Assembly: GCA_949752745.1 (NCBI GenBank)
Contig: OX457025.1
Coordinates: forward strand, 96,165,804-96,229,803
Direction: 5' to 3'
Length of the DNA: 64,000 nt
DNA from: Protula sp. h YS-2021
Lineage: Eukaryota; Annelida; Polychaeta; Sabellida; Serpulidae
The notes under the pieces were generated by a model. It did no database searches. It saw only the letters and a list, made by a program, of their open reading frames with translations, and was not told the origin of the DNA. Numbering within the stretch: the stretch's first letter is position 1; every line of letters starts with the position of its first letter. The translations under genes were made by a program, and so were the position numbers. Shown piece by piece: positions 26,466 to 38,154 of the stretch.

Positions 26466-27597
26466 TGTGTGTTTATGTCAACACCCCAAATGTGTATGCA
26501 TGTCACCTCCTCAGATGTGTGTGTGTGTGTGTGTCAACTGCTCAGATGTGTGTGGGTGTGTGTATGTCAACTCCTCAGATGTGTGTGGATGTGTGTGTAT
26601 GTCAACACCTCAGATGTGTGTCTATGTCAACTCCTCAGATGTGTTTCTGTGTCAACTGCTCAGATGTGTGTGGGTGTGTGTATGTCAACTCCTCAGATGT
26701 GTGTGGATGTGTGTGTATGTCAACACCTAAGATGTATGTGGATGTGTGTGTATGTCAACACCTCAGATGTGTGTCTGTGTCAACTCCTCAAATGTGTGTG
26801 TGTGTCAACTCCTCAGATATGTGTCTATGTCAACTGCTCAGATGTGTGTCTGTGTCAACTGCTCAGATGTGTGTGTATGTGTGTGCATGTCAAAACCTCA
26901 GATGTGTGTGGATGTGTGTGTATGTCAACACCTCAGATGTATGTGGATGTGTGTGTATGTCAACAGCTCAGATGTATGTGGATGTGTGCGTATGTCAACA
27001 CCTCAGATGTGTGTGGATGTGTGTGTATGTCAGTTCTTCAGATGTGTGTGGATGTGTGTGTATGTCAACTCCTCAGATGTGTGTGGATGTATGTGTATGT
27101 CAACACCTCAGATGTGTGTGGATGTATGTGTATGTCAACTCCTCAGATGTATGTGGATGTGTGTGTATGTCAACACCTTAGATGTGTGTTGGGGTTTGTG
27201 TTTGTCAACACCTCAGATGTGTGTGGGTGTGTGTATGTCAACTCCTCAGATGTATGTGGATGTGTGTGTATGTCAACACCTCAGATGTGTGTCGATGTGT
27301 GTGTGTCAACACCTCACATGTGTGTGGGTGTGTGTATGTCAACTCCTCAGATGTATGTGGATGTGTGTGTATGTCAACACCTCAGATGTGTGTGTATATG
27401 TGTGTATGTCAACACCTCAGATGTATGTGGATGTGTGTATGTCAACACCTCAGATTGTGTGGATGTGTGTGGATGTCAACACCTCAGATGTGTGTGGATG
27501 TGTGTATGTCAACACCTCAGATGTATGTGTATTTGTGTGTATGTCAACACCTCAGATGTATGTGTATGTGTGTGTGTGTGTATCAACTTCTCAGATA
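26466..27597 (+). repeat. 35-bp (TG-rich) minisatellite, >1.1 kb
   Basis: The unit is ATGTGTGTGGATGTGTGTG followed by TATGTCAACACCTCAG, 35 bp; for example CCTCAG begins at 26896 and 26931. Some units are shortened by internal loss of the GTGGAT segment. Because 35 is not a multiple of three, three successive units return to phase as a 35-residue cysteine/valine-rich repeat. All three plus-strand frames stay open (428, 378 and 229 codons). That is what a stop-free repeat of this length produces, and it argues against protein coding. Confidence 0.95.
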
Positions 27598-27649
27598 TGT
27601 GTTTTACCTCTGGAAGTTTCAAACTCGCTCATAATTCTATATCTTTGCT

Positions 27650-27872
27650 ATTTGCTTGTCTGTTTGTATGTCTTTCTGCTTGTTTGCCTGTCTGTTTGCC
27701 TGTCTGGTTGCATGTCTGTTTTTCTGCCTCACTTTCTACATAGTTTATGCTTGTTTCATCTTTTTCTACCCCGTTTAACTGAATGCCTGTATGCTTTTTT
27801 GTCTGTCTATCCGTGTGTCCTTTTGCTTATGTGTTTGTCTATCTGTCTGTCTCTCTGTCTGTCTGTCTTTAA
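27650..27872. repeat. Degenerate (TGTC/TGTT)n microsatellite
   Basis: Irregular CTGTTTGTCTG-type tetranucleotide repeats, clearest at 27836-27870. Confidence 0.85.
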
Positions 27873-29020
27873 TGGGTTTTAAGAAGGAAAGCGTGAACAC
27901 ATCCCTAGAACGCCGCACCCCAATCCCCGACCGTGCGGATAGTCTTCCCGCATCCTCGTGCCATTTAATTCAGTCACTTGAAACTGGATAAATTTCTGCT
28001 TGATATAAAGTTGCGAATGTAGAATCGCATAAGAGTTTTGATTTTAGGAAGAGGTGCGGCATTAAGAAGTTGTAGCAATTTCTTGCTTTAAAATCGTGAA
28101 TTAAAAATTGTAAAACCGTAATTTTTTATTAAAACATGAAGACGCAAAGGATGTACGGATCCCCCTCCCCAATCTTCCTGGATCCCACGCTACAGATGAT
28201 TTCAGTTGGGAACCAGTTGATCTTCGATCAGCCCGTAGACGAAGCATTGAGCTTTCACTCCAGGATAATCAAATTAAATTTACCAAATTCTATTTAAAAC
28301 CATGACGCACACATTCGCTGCCAAGAAAATAAAATGCTCACGTTTTCTTTTCTTTTTCTTTTTTCTTTTCTTTGTTTTTTTTTTCGTTTGTTTAGAATCC
28401 TTGGAAAAGGTCTACTGTTTTTTATTAAAACCACATTTTTCACCTGTCGTTTCTTTTAATCACATCTCTTTTGTTATCGTGCGGATTCTTGAGAAAATAC
28501 TCCTGTATAGTTTTCATATGATAAATTCCCAAGAAAAATATATGCTAATATCATAAACAGGCTATTATTCACTGTCATACCTTTTTAAATTTTATTTGTT
28601 TTTAAAACTAAGATTCAATATTTCATGCAGCTCCTTAGACATACACATCGCTCTTCCCAGAGTCAAGTGGGTTCAAATTCATCGTAGTTATATTTATTAG
28701 TCTCGGAGTTCAAGGTTGATCTTTCTGCTAGCCTATTTTTTCGCCTGACCTCATGCCCAGGGTTCTATGTACATAACACGCATAAATATGGAACCTACGG
28801 CGTGCATCACAGAGAAATCTGCTTGATTTATAGCCTCTAACTTATCTTCTTCAATCATCGTTTTTTTTTTAATTTCATAAAACCTCAGAGGAAGTATAAA
28901 AAACTGTTTTGTAGAATCGTAAAGAATTTGGCTAAAAAAAATAAACAAGAAAACTTCTTAGCTTAACAATACACAACAAAGATATTCGTGCTTAGATAAC
29001 ACAGGTGTATTTACGCATGA
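27873..29020. other. Unassigned sequence
   Basis: A T-rich tract lies at 28340-28395. Short frames only. Confidence 0.5.
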
Positions 29021-29023
29021 GAA

Positions 29024-29302
<279 letters not shown>

Positions 29303-29573
29303 AAATAGGTGCAAAAGTAGTACTAAGTCACTATCATTTATTTGCTTATTATTATTTATTTTCAACATTTTAATACAATCCTTTCTTCTTTAGCAAAAAA
29401 AAATATCATTTCTAGAAATGGCGGAAGAAGCTTGGAGTTGGCGACCCACATTCCTACACCACTGTAGGTGAAACAAAAAAAAACAAAGTTACACCGCAAA
29501 ACCAATATCACAGCCCCGCCTCCTCGTTTCCAACATAATCCATTTGATAAACAAATCAAATAATAACAAACAA
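29303..29573. other. Unassigned spacer
   Basis: AT-rich, with no recognised feature. Confidence 0.5.
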
Positions 29574-29717
29574 AACACACACACGCACACGCACACGCAC
29601 ACATGCACACGCACACACACGCGCACGCACAGACACACACACGCATGCATACACACACACGCACGTACACACATGCACACACATACACACACACATACAC
29701 ACACGAGCACACACACA
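29574..29717. repeat. (CA)n/(CG CA)n microsatellite
   Basis: About 145 bp of interrupted CACACGCACA. Frames on both strands are artefacts. Confidence 0.97.
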
Positions 29718-30089
29718 AATCCAGTTTCGTTTTAGAACGATTACACGCCCGTGCAGCATGGCAGATATTCAATTTCAGGAATGTTCTATTAAATAATTAC
29801 TACGCTTTTTGTTAAATTGTTTGGAGGCCCCCATTTGAGAAAACAACAGACAGATCAGTGTGCATGACCAATGTTGGCCAAACCAAATAAATAAATTACG
29901 ATTGTATACTGCGCGTCAGTAATTATTTATATTTGTGTTGGGCGGGCTATGGATTTCAAAATTGAGCAAAACAAGTAAAGAAAATAACAGAATATATAAA
30001 TTCAACCTCTTTAATCTCGCCTTACCAAATTTCACACTTGAGTTCCGATTTGTTTTGTGCAAATTACGTTTAAAGTTGGAAGGGTATCA

Positions 30090-30384
30090 CACCAAAATTC
30101 ACACAAAGTGGCCTTCTAATAATGTGTGTGTTCTCCTGTGGCGTTAACACATTTGGCCGCCCCGGTCAAAGTCTTTTACGTCTCCAGTTTGCCGGAACTT
30201 CTTGTGTAAGACACTGATTGCTGGCTGAGAAACGCCCAAGTCTAACGCCACTTCTCTGAGTTCTTCCTGCATGAAGTTGCCCAACGGCAAGGGCCCGCTG
30301 CATGGGGGTAAGGCGTTGGGCAATTTTTTTTTTACGGTACAGAGTGCAACTCAATATGGTCAATAAAATGCCTTTAGGGCCCAT
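30090..30384 (-). pseudogene. Tc1/mariner transposase N-terminus relic
   Basis: The minus-strand frame that starts near 30384 contains LTPMQRALAVGQLHAGRTQR, which resembles the opening of the first helix-turn-helix of Tc1-like transposases (family pattern: Arg-Gly/Ala-X-Ala-Val-Gly-X-Leu-X-Ala-Gly-X-Ser/Thr-Gln-Arg). One base is missing directly after that Arg. In the next frame the sequence continues EVALDLGVSQPAISVLHKKF and RQTGDVKDFDRGG, the recognition helix and GRP-linker region. A further shift gives LTPQENTHIIRRPL, matching the start of the second DNA-binding subdomain. The DDE catalytic region is not found. The enzyme would cut and paste a Tc1 element at TA sites; this copy is truncated, frameshifted and cannot be functional. 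Confidence 0.8.
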
Positions 30385-30399
30385 TTTGGTGAGCCTACA

Positions 30400-31780
30400 A
30401 AGTATTGTTCAATTATCTTTTCAATTAAAAGAAATATTCACACCTTGTTCCATACAACCACCATAGAAAATGAATGGCACACAGAAAATATAAATAATTA
30501 GTGACAAGCAGTATATTATAAAGATACGGCTCGGCTCAAAATCTCATGCTGTCCAACTCGTTTGTTCACATTTATTTTAATATGCTAAAGTCTATGCCGG
30601 TTCGGAGTTATTTATCGACGAATATCCTGATAACAGATATTTAACCCAATGACTCTTGGATTAATCTTATCTTCTTTGTGTAACAAAAAAAAAGTCTTTG
30701 ATATAACCAAGGATAAAGATAATGGTAAAATGGTCATTCAAACTTGAACGACTGGTCCAACAATGGTTCCTTGAGGGACCCGAACATTATTATCTAAGCT
30801 TTTCTTCCAATTAGGACAAGGTATAGGAATTAGTGCGAGGCGTCCATTCGTCATTCTGGCAGTTCCTTTAATCAAATAGACGTCCACAGGAGTCGTCACC
30901 ACAGCACAATCACATTCATCACAATTTTTAGACTCTTAAATCACACGTTGGTGTGACTTCTCAGCAATCCTCACCTAATACGAGACTTGTAATCCCAGTC
31001 CGTTTAAATTACCCCCGTTCTCGCTACACATAAAGAGCTTTCAAACAATACAGGGCTTTGCTAACCCTTTAATCTGAGATATTCCATAGTGCAAATTTGT
31101 CATGGAATGAAAAGGTTGAGTCGAACCGTTTGCGGGACAAAAGCTGGAAAATTCACTGCTCTTCTAACACCAAGAACTCGAAAAACCTTCATTTTATAAT
31201 TATGATATGATCTATATTTTAAAGCTAAAAGCGAACTCAATAAAAGAATAATTTTATCTATTGAGGGCGGTATTTATATTTATATTCTGGAATTATCTTA
31301 AAATCATAATCTCGTGATTGCACGCGAGATTTGGCGAGACCTTTGGCCATTCCGCCGCGGGATGATTTTTCCTGCCACGCGGTCGCACGATTACGCGATG
31401 CCAATGGGGGCAAAGTGCAGCAATTAATGCATTACCCCCGGGGGAGGGGGGTTACTCACGATAAAAACAAAACCGTTGTATTTAACAGAGCCCATTTTAG
31501 TTCTCTAGATCTATTCTTTTGCTGTCAGATTTCAGTTGGTTGATTTTTCCACGAGTTCATGGCATTAGTCTAGTGTCATCCGAAACAATGCACGGAAGCT
31601 TGGAACTGCAGCCAGCAGTTGTCGAATTCTTCCTTAAGGTTTATTCGCGATGACAGCTGCCTAACGGTTTTGCATAATGGCACCTATGGGAACAATACTG
31701 CAGATATGCCCAAAGCCTTGACCGTTCGGTCTTGTTATTCTCTGACCTTCCCCTGAAACATAAAATTAGAGATTCCATTA
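30400..31780. other. Unassigned sequence
   Basis: A CpG-richer segment lies at 31318-31440 (CACGCGAGAT, CCGCCGCGGG, CGCGGTCGCACG). No reading frame with family resemblance is visible. A regulatory role is possible but unsupported. Confidence 0.45.
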
Positions 31781-31784
31781 TAAA

Positions 31785-32030
31785 AATAGATTAGCAATCA
31801 ATGCAAACCAGTAATTTGCAAACTCATTGATTTCTCTATTGGGCGTAAATAACATCTGACCCATGGCCCAAAGGAGGGAGAGCCAGGGAGGGACAATGGC
31901 ACTTAGGAGCAGGTGTGCGTCGCTCGCCCCGCCATATCGGGGTGCGCCGCCGCCATGTAGGGGTGGGGAAGTGTGGACACACCACAGATGTTTCTCCTCC
32001 GTTTTCTCTGCTTTGCGCTAATTGACTTCA
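31785..32030 (+). repeat. Dispersed repeat, copy 1
   Basis: It shares ordered blocks with 33265-33495: AATTTGCAAACTCATTGATT, AACATCTGACCCATGGCC, GAGCAGGTGT, GTGGACA followed by CACAGATG, and CTAATTGACTTCAC. Spacing between the blocks is similar. The identity of the family is unknown. Confidence 0.7.
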
Positions 32031-32225
32031 CAGCGAGCGAATAACGGTTATAGGTTTTGGTTGGTTATAAAACAGTGTCTCAAACACATGTAAACAAATG
32101 TCTCAGTTCATTTTATTGATTTATTTGTGTAATTCCATGTTATTTCTCTTTTCAGTAGAGGGTTATGGCAGCAGATTTGAAATGATGCGTCTTATCTAAC
32201 AATGTTTATCACGTACATTTCATTC

Positions 32226-32256
32226 AAGAAGAAGAAGAAGAAGAAGAAGAAGAAGA
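32226..32256. repeat. (GAA)n microsatellite
   Basis: About ten GAA triplets. Confidence 0.97.
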
Positions 32257-32439
32257 GGCATAGACCAAAAGAATAAGTTTCTGTTAAAGTCTCCAGCAAG
32301 CAGTATTGGTCATATCGAATCTCACTGCTGCCTTAAGACAGGGAGTTATCTTGCTTTTATCATTGTTTTATATAGCTTTATTAATTATTTAACTTTGTAT
32401 GTGACTGTATTTTTATTTTGTATTGGCATTGCAAAGCAT

Positions 32440-32470
32440 AACGGGGGGGGGGGGGGAGGGGGAGGTGGAG
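32440..32470. repeat. Poly-G tract
   Basis: A run of about 14 G, then GAGGGGGAGG. Confidence 0.9.
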
Positions 32471-32584
32471 TCCCTGGAGTAGAAACGGGGTTAATCAAAA
32501 TCCATCAGTGTTACTGAAAGATTGCACTTTCTTGGAAATATGCCGGTGTAAGGAAACGTTTTGACCCCCAAAATAAATCGACCC

Positions 32585-32652
32585 CCGGTCGATTTGTTTT
32601 AAAACAAACAGACCCTCCCGGTCGATTTGTTTTAAAACAAACAGACCCCCTC
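32585..32652. repeat. 33-bp direct repeat containing a TTTGTTTTAAAACAAA palindrome
   Basis: CCGGTCGATTTGTTTTAAAA begins at 32585 and again at 32618 and is identical over about 30 bp. Each copy contains the 16-bp palindrome, so each could extrude a small cruciform. Confidence 0.88.
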
Positions 32653-32815
32653 TGAAATGTTTTAACCCTCTTATTTTGTGTTGATTTCTTTATTTCTTTC
32701 CATATATGGCCACCTTATTAGTTTCATTAATTGAAATAAAAACTATATCCACGAATAACAATTGATCTAGCAACTAACATCTACATTTTCAAACACGAAA
32801 ACACTTCCAACACCA

Positions 32816-33015
32816 NNNNNNNNNNNNNNNNNNNNNNNNNNNNNNNNNNNNNNNNNNNNNNNNNNNNNNNNNNNNNNNNNNNNNNNNNNNNNNNNNNNNN
32901 NNNNNNNNNNNNNNNNNNNNNNNNNNNNNNNNNNNNNNNNNNNNNNNNNNNNNNNNNNNNNNNNNNNNNNNNNNNNNNNNNNNNNNNNNNNNNNNNNNNN
33001 NNNNNNNNNNNNNNN
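32816..33015. other. Assembly gap (200 N)
   Basis: Exactly 200 N, so the true length is probably unknown. The right edge abuts GAGGGGGGGGGGGGG. Two minus-strand frames that run through the N block are meaningless. Confidence 0.99.
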
Positions 33016-33264
33016 GAGGGGGGGGGGGGGGTCAGACGGAGCTTCACCAGGACAGAAAATTCCCGCAACAATGAACGCGAAAACCAAACAGCTCCAAAGA
33101 ATTATAGCAACGGCAGGTGCTAAATTCAGATAAATATAAGACATTTCGTCGCCTAACGACCTGTTAATTCAAAAGCTTCGTGTGACCTGCTTGTTAAGTC
33201 CTGCTTGGCCTTTGTCCGCCCGGAAAAAGCCCCGCCTTTTAATGGATTCTCCCCTTAGATTTGA

Positions 33265-33495
33265 TCTGACAAATAACTCAGTAATAGGTATAACTTGTAA
33301 TTTGGCAGCTCATTGATTTCTAGATTTTAACTGAATAAGCATCTGACCCATAGCCTAATGGCAGACCGTGTGTAAGGGGGGGGGGGGGCTGCCGCCGCGA
33401 GCAGGTGTCTCCGGTCATCAAAACAGAGGTGGACATCCCACAGATGGGCACAAATTCTTTCCTGTGGTAATTACTTCTAATTACTTCTAATTGAC
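33265..33495 (+). repeat. Dispersed repeat, copy 2
   Basis: Diverged copy of 31785-32030 in the same orientation (AATTTGGCAGCTCATTGATT, GCATCTGACCCATAGCC, GAGCAGGTGT, GTGGACATCCCACAGATG, CTAATTGACAC). A poly-G run of about 13 has expanded in it at 33377-33389. Confidence 0.7.
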
Positions 33496-34197
33496 ACAAC
33501 ATCTTGATATTAATTATGAAGGGAGAGGGTGGGGAATGGGACCTGAATATCAGGAACAAATTCAGACAAAGTTTACTAACCCTGTAAGGTTTGACCGGGA
33601 GATCCAAGAAAGGTGATGGGGGTGCCAAAAAAGAAAGAAAAAAAAACTATCCTGACGATAAAGTAAAGAGATTTTGAGCACCTGAAATTTCGGTATTTTT
33701 TCCACGTTCTGATGTGGGCTGCGGATGAGTGATTTCCGCGGTCTCTAACATCTTCATCCTGTCGCGCATCACGCAAAGTTATGGAGACAGAGAAGACGCG
33801 GGGAGGGGGGGGGAGGGGGTCCTTCCTTAAGGATTCTCCTTGTCAATCCCTAGAATGGAGCGAGTGCCGGACAAGGTCAAATCTGAGGGCCATAATACAA
33901 GACTGCCTTATGAAAACATGTTATGACTACTTTTATGACTACTGTTATGACAAGTTTTATATTTGTTTTTGCTTGGTTTTTTTTTTTTTTTTTTGCGTTC
34001 TGTACAGAACGGCGTTGTGCTTCCAGAAAAAGAGTTTTCTTGAAATCCCACCGTAAACAAATGAAAGAAATCAAAACAAAAACAGCGCGCATCAAACAAC
34101 TGCATCGCTCCAATCTACACAAAAAAAAAAAAAAATTGACACTGAATATAAACGAAAAGGGTCTGCTGAGGGATGCGATCTCTACAGCCTGCTGCTC
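33496..34197. other. Unassigned sequence with poly-T and poly-A tracts
   Basis: A T-run lies at about 33979-33994 and an A-run at about 34122-34134. The 152-codon minus-strand frame (33877-34335) includes both low-complexity tracts and part of the neighbouring tandem repeat. It has no recognised domain. Confidence 0.5.
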
Positions 34198-34377
34198 GGA
34201 GTGATATGACGTCATACAACCGGGTAACGTCACACAGCTGAGCAGCTTCAACAGTTGTATGAGCTCACACAGCTGAGCGGTGTCATACCGCCATGTGACA
34301 TCATACAGCGCGGTGACGTCACACAACTGTGTCACGTCATTCAGCTGAGCGACATCATACAGCTGCGTTATGTCATC
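34198..34377. repeat. ~18-20-bp minisatellite with CRE-like TGACGTCA
   Basis: Degenerate units of TGACGTCAYACAGCTGAGCG repeat about nine times. Intact TGACGTCA palindromes lie at 34207-34214 and 34314-34321, and several further units keep ACGTCA or TGACATCA. Many units also carry the E-box CAGCTG. Confidence 0.85.
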
Positions 34378-36700
34378 CTTGAATTCTTTGCATCAGGATT
34401 ATCCTACGGTAACCTTATATTTCCAAGACTTTTTTCTTGCAAACCATTTTTAATTTTCAAGGAATTTAAATTTATATATGTTTGTTTTCCCATCTCCCCT
34501 GCCCCAAGGATGCAATATCACCCATGCGTCCAGCCAAAATCAAAATAGCTTGTGTGAAAGGCCCGGGAGATGTATAACATGTCATATAAATAGCGGTCAT
34601 TTGACGTAAATGGTTGCCTTCTATTGACCACCCTGTCATAGATTGATGCCACCTGTCGCCTGCGTCAATGGCTGATGGTCATTGCGACCGTGATTACTTA
34701 TTTGTTCTGTCTTTGGAATTCTTAAATTGGGTGCAGGCGTCTCCAGTCGGGAGCAGACGTGCGACTGCCACAAGAGATATTCACCAGTCTACAGTACGAC
34801 ATGTATCATAACATGACATATCACAACACCCCCTCCCTCCCCACCTCCCCCCCCCCACCCCCCGCCAAACGCCAACCTCCCATCCACGCTTCGGGCGTTC
34901 TTTTAAAAAACTTTTTTTCCCTTTCAATCATCATGTGTTTCTTTTGGAACTTTTTTACACCAAGTCAAGTTTTGTTCATCACGGTATGACGCTTCTACAA
35001 TTTCTCCCATTTACTTTTTTTCTTCTTCTTCTTTTTTGAGGACATCAAAACATTAGTTGAAATGATGATTTCACTCCGTCTTCCATATAAATTTACAGAC
35101 TTCGTGCTCTAAGGCAGATTTTTTAGAATATTTCGGGGCCAGTTACTCTGGTTTAGAGGGACATACCAAAGATAAGGTCATGCGGTAAATAATAGATTTT
35201 TTTCTCCGCTTTTTAATTCCATCACGTCGCATCATGTTTTGTGAATGCGTTATTGGGTATTTCAAAAAATATTTAGGATAGCTTTGAAAATTCCTTTCTT
35301 TGTTTCCTTGATACGACACCGCGATGCTGTAGACTATCAGTAATGTAATGTCCTTTGTTAATTGCTGAAAAACATGTTGAAACTATTTAAAACATTTCCA
35401 TTGGCTCGTATTGTTCCGATTCGGATCCGGTGTTATGTGATATATATTGCCTCAATCTCTTCCTGATTATACCATGGGCAGTTCATGCTGCCAGATTCAC
35501 AAAATATGAATCTTTTAAACGCTCCAATATTTCAGAATTTTAAAATGAAACAGAAAACAGCTCAGGGGGGAGGGGGGTTGGCGGGAGTGAGGGGGGAGGG
35601 AGGGGTAAAGGGGGCTGTATATAATCCAATTGCATGGCAATAAAATGCCGTTTCGTTTAACAGTTGAGTAACCCCCTTCTGTCTATCACAAACACTTTAG
35701 TTATAGGACTAATGCAGCAAAATGTCTTACAATCTTGCATGAAATGTATTAATAGCAATGTCAGCCTCCAATCAGATCTAACTGGCATCTTATATGTAAA
35801 CAGGTGAAAGCGATATATGAGCTTGTCACATTAATACTGACGGTGATTTCTGACCAGTCTTTTTTTACATGACTGTATAAGGGCGTATATATTTCATATG
35901 TACAATAAATGTACGGCGTTTTAACGGCCATTAGAAGATTTACTAGGAAGAGTTAGACACATTAACCTCAAAATAGTCGCTAAAACTGTCAAATGCCGTG
36001 TCTCCAAGACATTACAGTAAGGAGAAAATCGAAATGCAAAAATTTATGTGGATATTAATCATAGTGCAGAAAATAAAACAATACTTGAAACATTTGGACA
36101 AGTCAGTGTATATATCATCAGGCTGAACTTTCTTCACTTCAGTGTAAAATGCTGCCAACATTAATTTGCTGAGAATTACATTTTCTCTCCGAGTTAAGAG
36201 CATTGTCTGTCCGCTTTCCTTTTACAGCAATAGCGTTGCCGCTTGCTAAAAAAAAAAAGTACATGGAGCGATTTACTTCCTCTCTTGTGTGACATTTTAC
36301 TTCCGTCAATTTCTAGCGACTTTTTTTTAAAAAAGAGGGATGGACGAAAAACTCACTGGGAGCTGATTTGGAATTTCCTGGTAGGTCTTCTAACCAATTG
36401 CATCCTGTTATTTCTAACCAACTGAGTTTACCGTCACCCCCCCCTCCCGCCCGCCCCCTCCCTCTGCCGTTACATTGGTTCGATTTCATAATTTCCCTGT
36501 ATCCACCACAGAGCTTGAAACAAGCTTGTTATTCAAGCTCTTTGGTATTACCCAGAAATATCAGATCTTGATGCGTGATAAATGTAGGCAGTGACTTTAT
36601 TATTCGGTTCGTATGGTCCCGAGCGATCAGCCAGCCTTCGGGAAGCGAGGCCAGTTGATTTGGGGATGGATGGGCGGATTTACAGTGCTAGTGGAGACGG
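34378..36700. other. Unassigned AT-rich stretch with C-rich and G-rich patches
   Basis: A CCCTCCC-rich patch lies at 34830-34865, a G-rich patch at 35568-35612 and a C-rich patch at 36430-36470. No gene is recognised. Confidence 0.5.
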
Positions 36701-36701
36701 T

Positions 36702-37210
36702 GTAACAGTATACCTTGCCCCCCCCCGTACAACTTCCCCCAGGGGAAGATAGACTGGGCTATCCCCCCCCCCCCCCCCAGCCAACCTGGTGTTTTTTGCC
36801 CCCTATTGGTATCACTTTTTAAAAGGAAGATGAAGTTGAACATACAAGAAATCGCTTCTTGGATAATGTGGATGTTATTTATGGTAATCTTAGCGATCAG
36901 AAGTATCCATCTGCTAAAATGCTAAAAAGGATATTAAGAGAAAAATAAAGAGCTTTCTGATCAAGGATGCCTTTTTATATTTTGTTTGAATTATTTTGAA
37001 TTTAGTCAATAAAGTAGCTTAAGATAGTTTTATACAGTTTCATTTGGTCAATTTATTCACATGAACAAATGTTATCAAATATATTTACACGCAAAAAAAA
37101 GTTCGAGAGGGTGGGGGGTTAAATATACTGGGGGGAGGGGGAAAAGATAGCCCAGTATAGCTTCACCCGGATATAAGCTGTAAGGGGGGGGGGGGGGGAT
37201 AGCCTGTTAC
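36702..37210. mobile_element. Candidate foldback element (~510 bp)
   Basis: GTAACAG...TA(T/C)C followed by poly-C at the left end (36702-36725) matches the complement of the right end (poly-G, GATAGCCTGTTAC, to 37210). A second inner pair, GAAGATAGACTGGGCTATC (about 36747-36765) versus GATAGCCCAGTATAGCTTC (about 37146-37164), is inverted as well. The interior is AT-rich with no coding. The arms are diverged, so the call is moderate. Confidence 0.6.
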
Positions 37211-38154
37211 AAAGGTTAACAGGCGACTTAAACGCGGTATGCATAGTTTGAATTCTGTGACAATTTTTGAGATATTGCAACTTCTTGATTTGGGCATTTT
37301 TTTCTTACTACACGAAACAGGGTGGAGGGGTTGGGCGGAAAAAAACGAACAGGGGAAAAAAAAAGAAACAGGCCTTACAGAAAAGTATTCCTATTTGCTA
37401 ACAAGGTTTCCAAGTGAGAAAATAATAATAAATAAATATGTTGTGTCCGAAGTGTTGTAATAAAGTTAAGGGGGAAGGGTGGGATAATCTCGAATAACCC
37501 AGAATGTATTACATTTCTTTTTTTTTTCAACTCTTGAGGTTGTAGTAAGCTCAGAAAATTATCACTCCAGCAAATAAATGGAGTTTTCTTTTTTGTGTGT
37601 GTTTTCGTGTTGGCGCCGTGACGTAATTAAACATTTGATATTATAAATAAAATAAGCAGTGTTTGAAATATAACACAAAACACCAGGATATAAATGATCT
37701 GAGTGATGAAAGGGATCTGCATTCCGGAAGAGGTCTAACATTCCGGAAGTGGCGGGGGATGGGGGTGGGGGGAAGGCAGGGGGGTTGTGGTTGGGTATCC
37801 GGTGGAGATAACAGGTTGCACTGTTCCACTGAAAGAGACCTCACATTCCGGAAGGGATCTACCGGGGGGGGCAGATGACCGTTTACCATCAAAATATGTT
37901 AATTTATGTTGTGCTGCTTGTCATAATTAAAGCAGCCACAAATTAGACCAGGGTAGAACCACTATTTAGACCAGTATTTCAGTCTTTGTCGACAATCACC
38001 CAAATGTCTCTGTTTCAAATAGTTTTTAAGTCTCCGGCTTAACTTAAATTTATTATTTTCACCAAATCGTTGTTTGATTTTCAAGAGAAGCCAGAGAAGT
38101 TCGAAATCAGTTGATTTTATCCACTGAGAGCCTGTGGGCACGGTGATGAACCTG
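37211..38154. other. Unassigned stretch with three CATTCCGGAAG words
   Basis: CATTCCGGAAG occurs near 37722, 37739 and 37845 around a G-rich patch, perhaps a decayed tandem repeat. Nothing else is recognised. Confidence 0.5.

Noticed and set aside
26457..27743. 428-codon cysteine-rich open frame
   Set aside because: Translation of a 35-bp tandem repeat; all three frames are open with the same shifted repeat, which is not expected of a real gene.
32767..33144. 125-codon minus-strand frame
   Set aside because: Most of it is translated N from the assembly gap.
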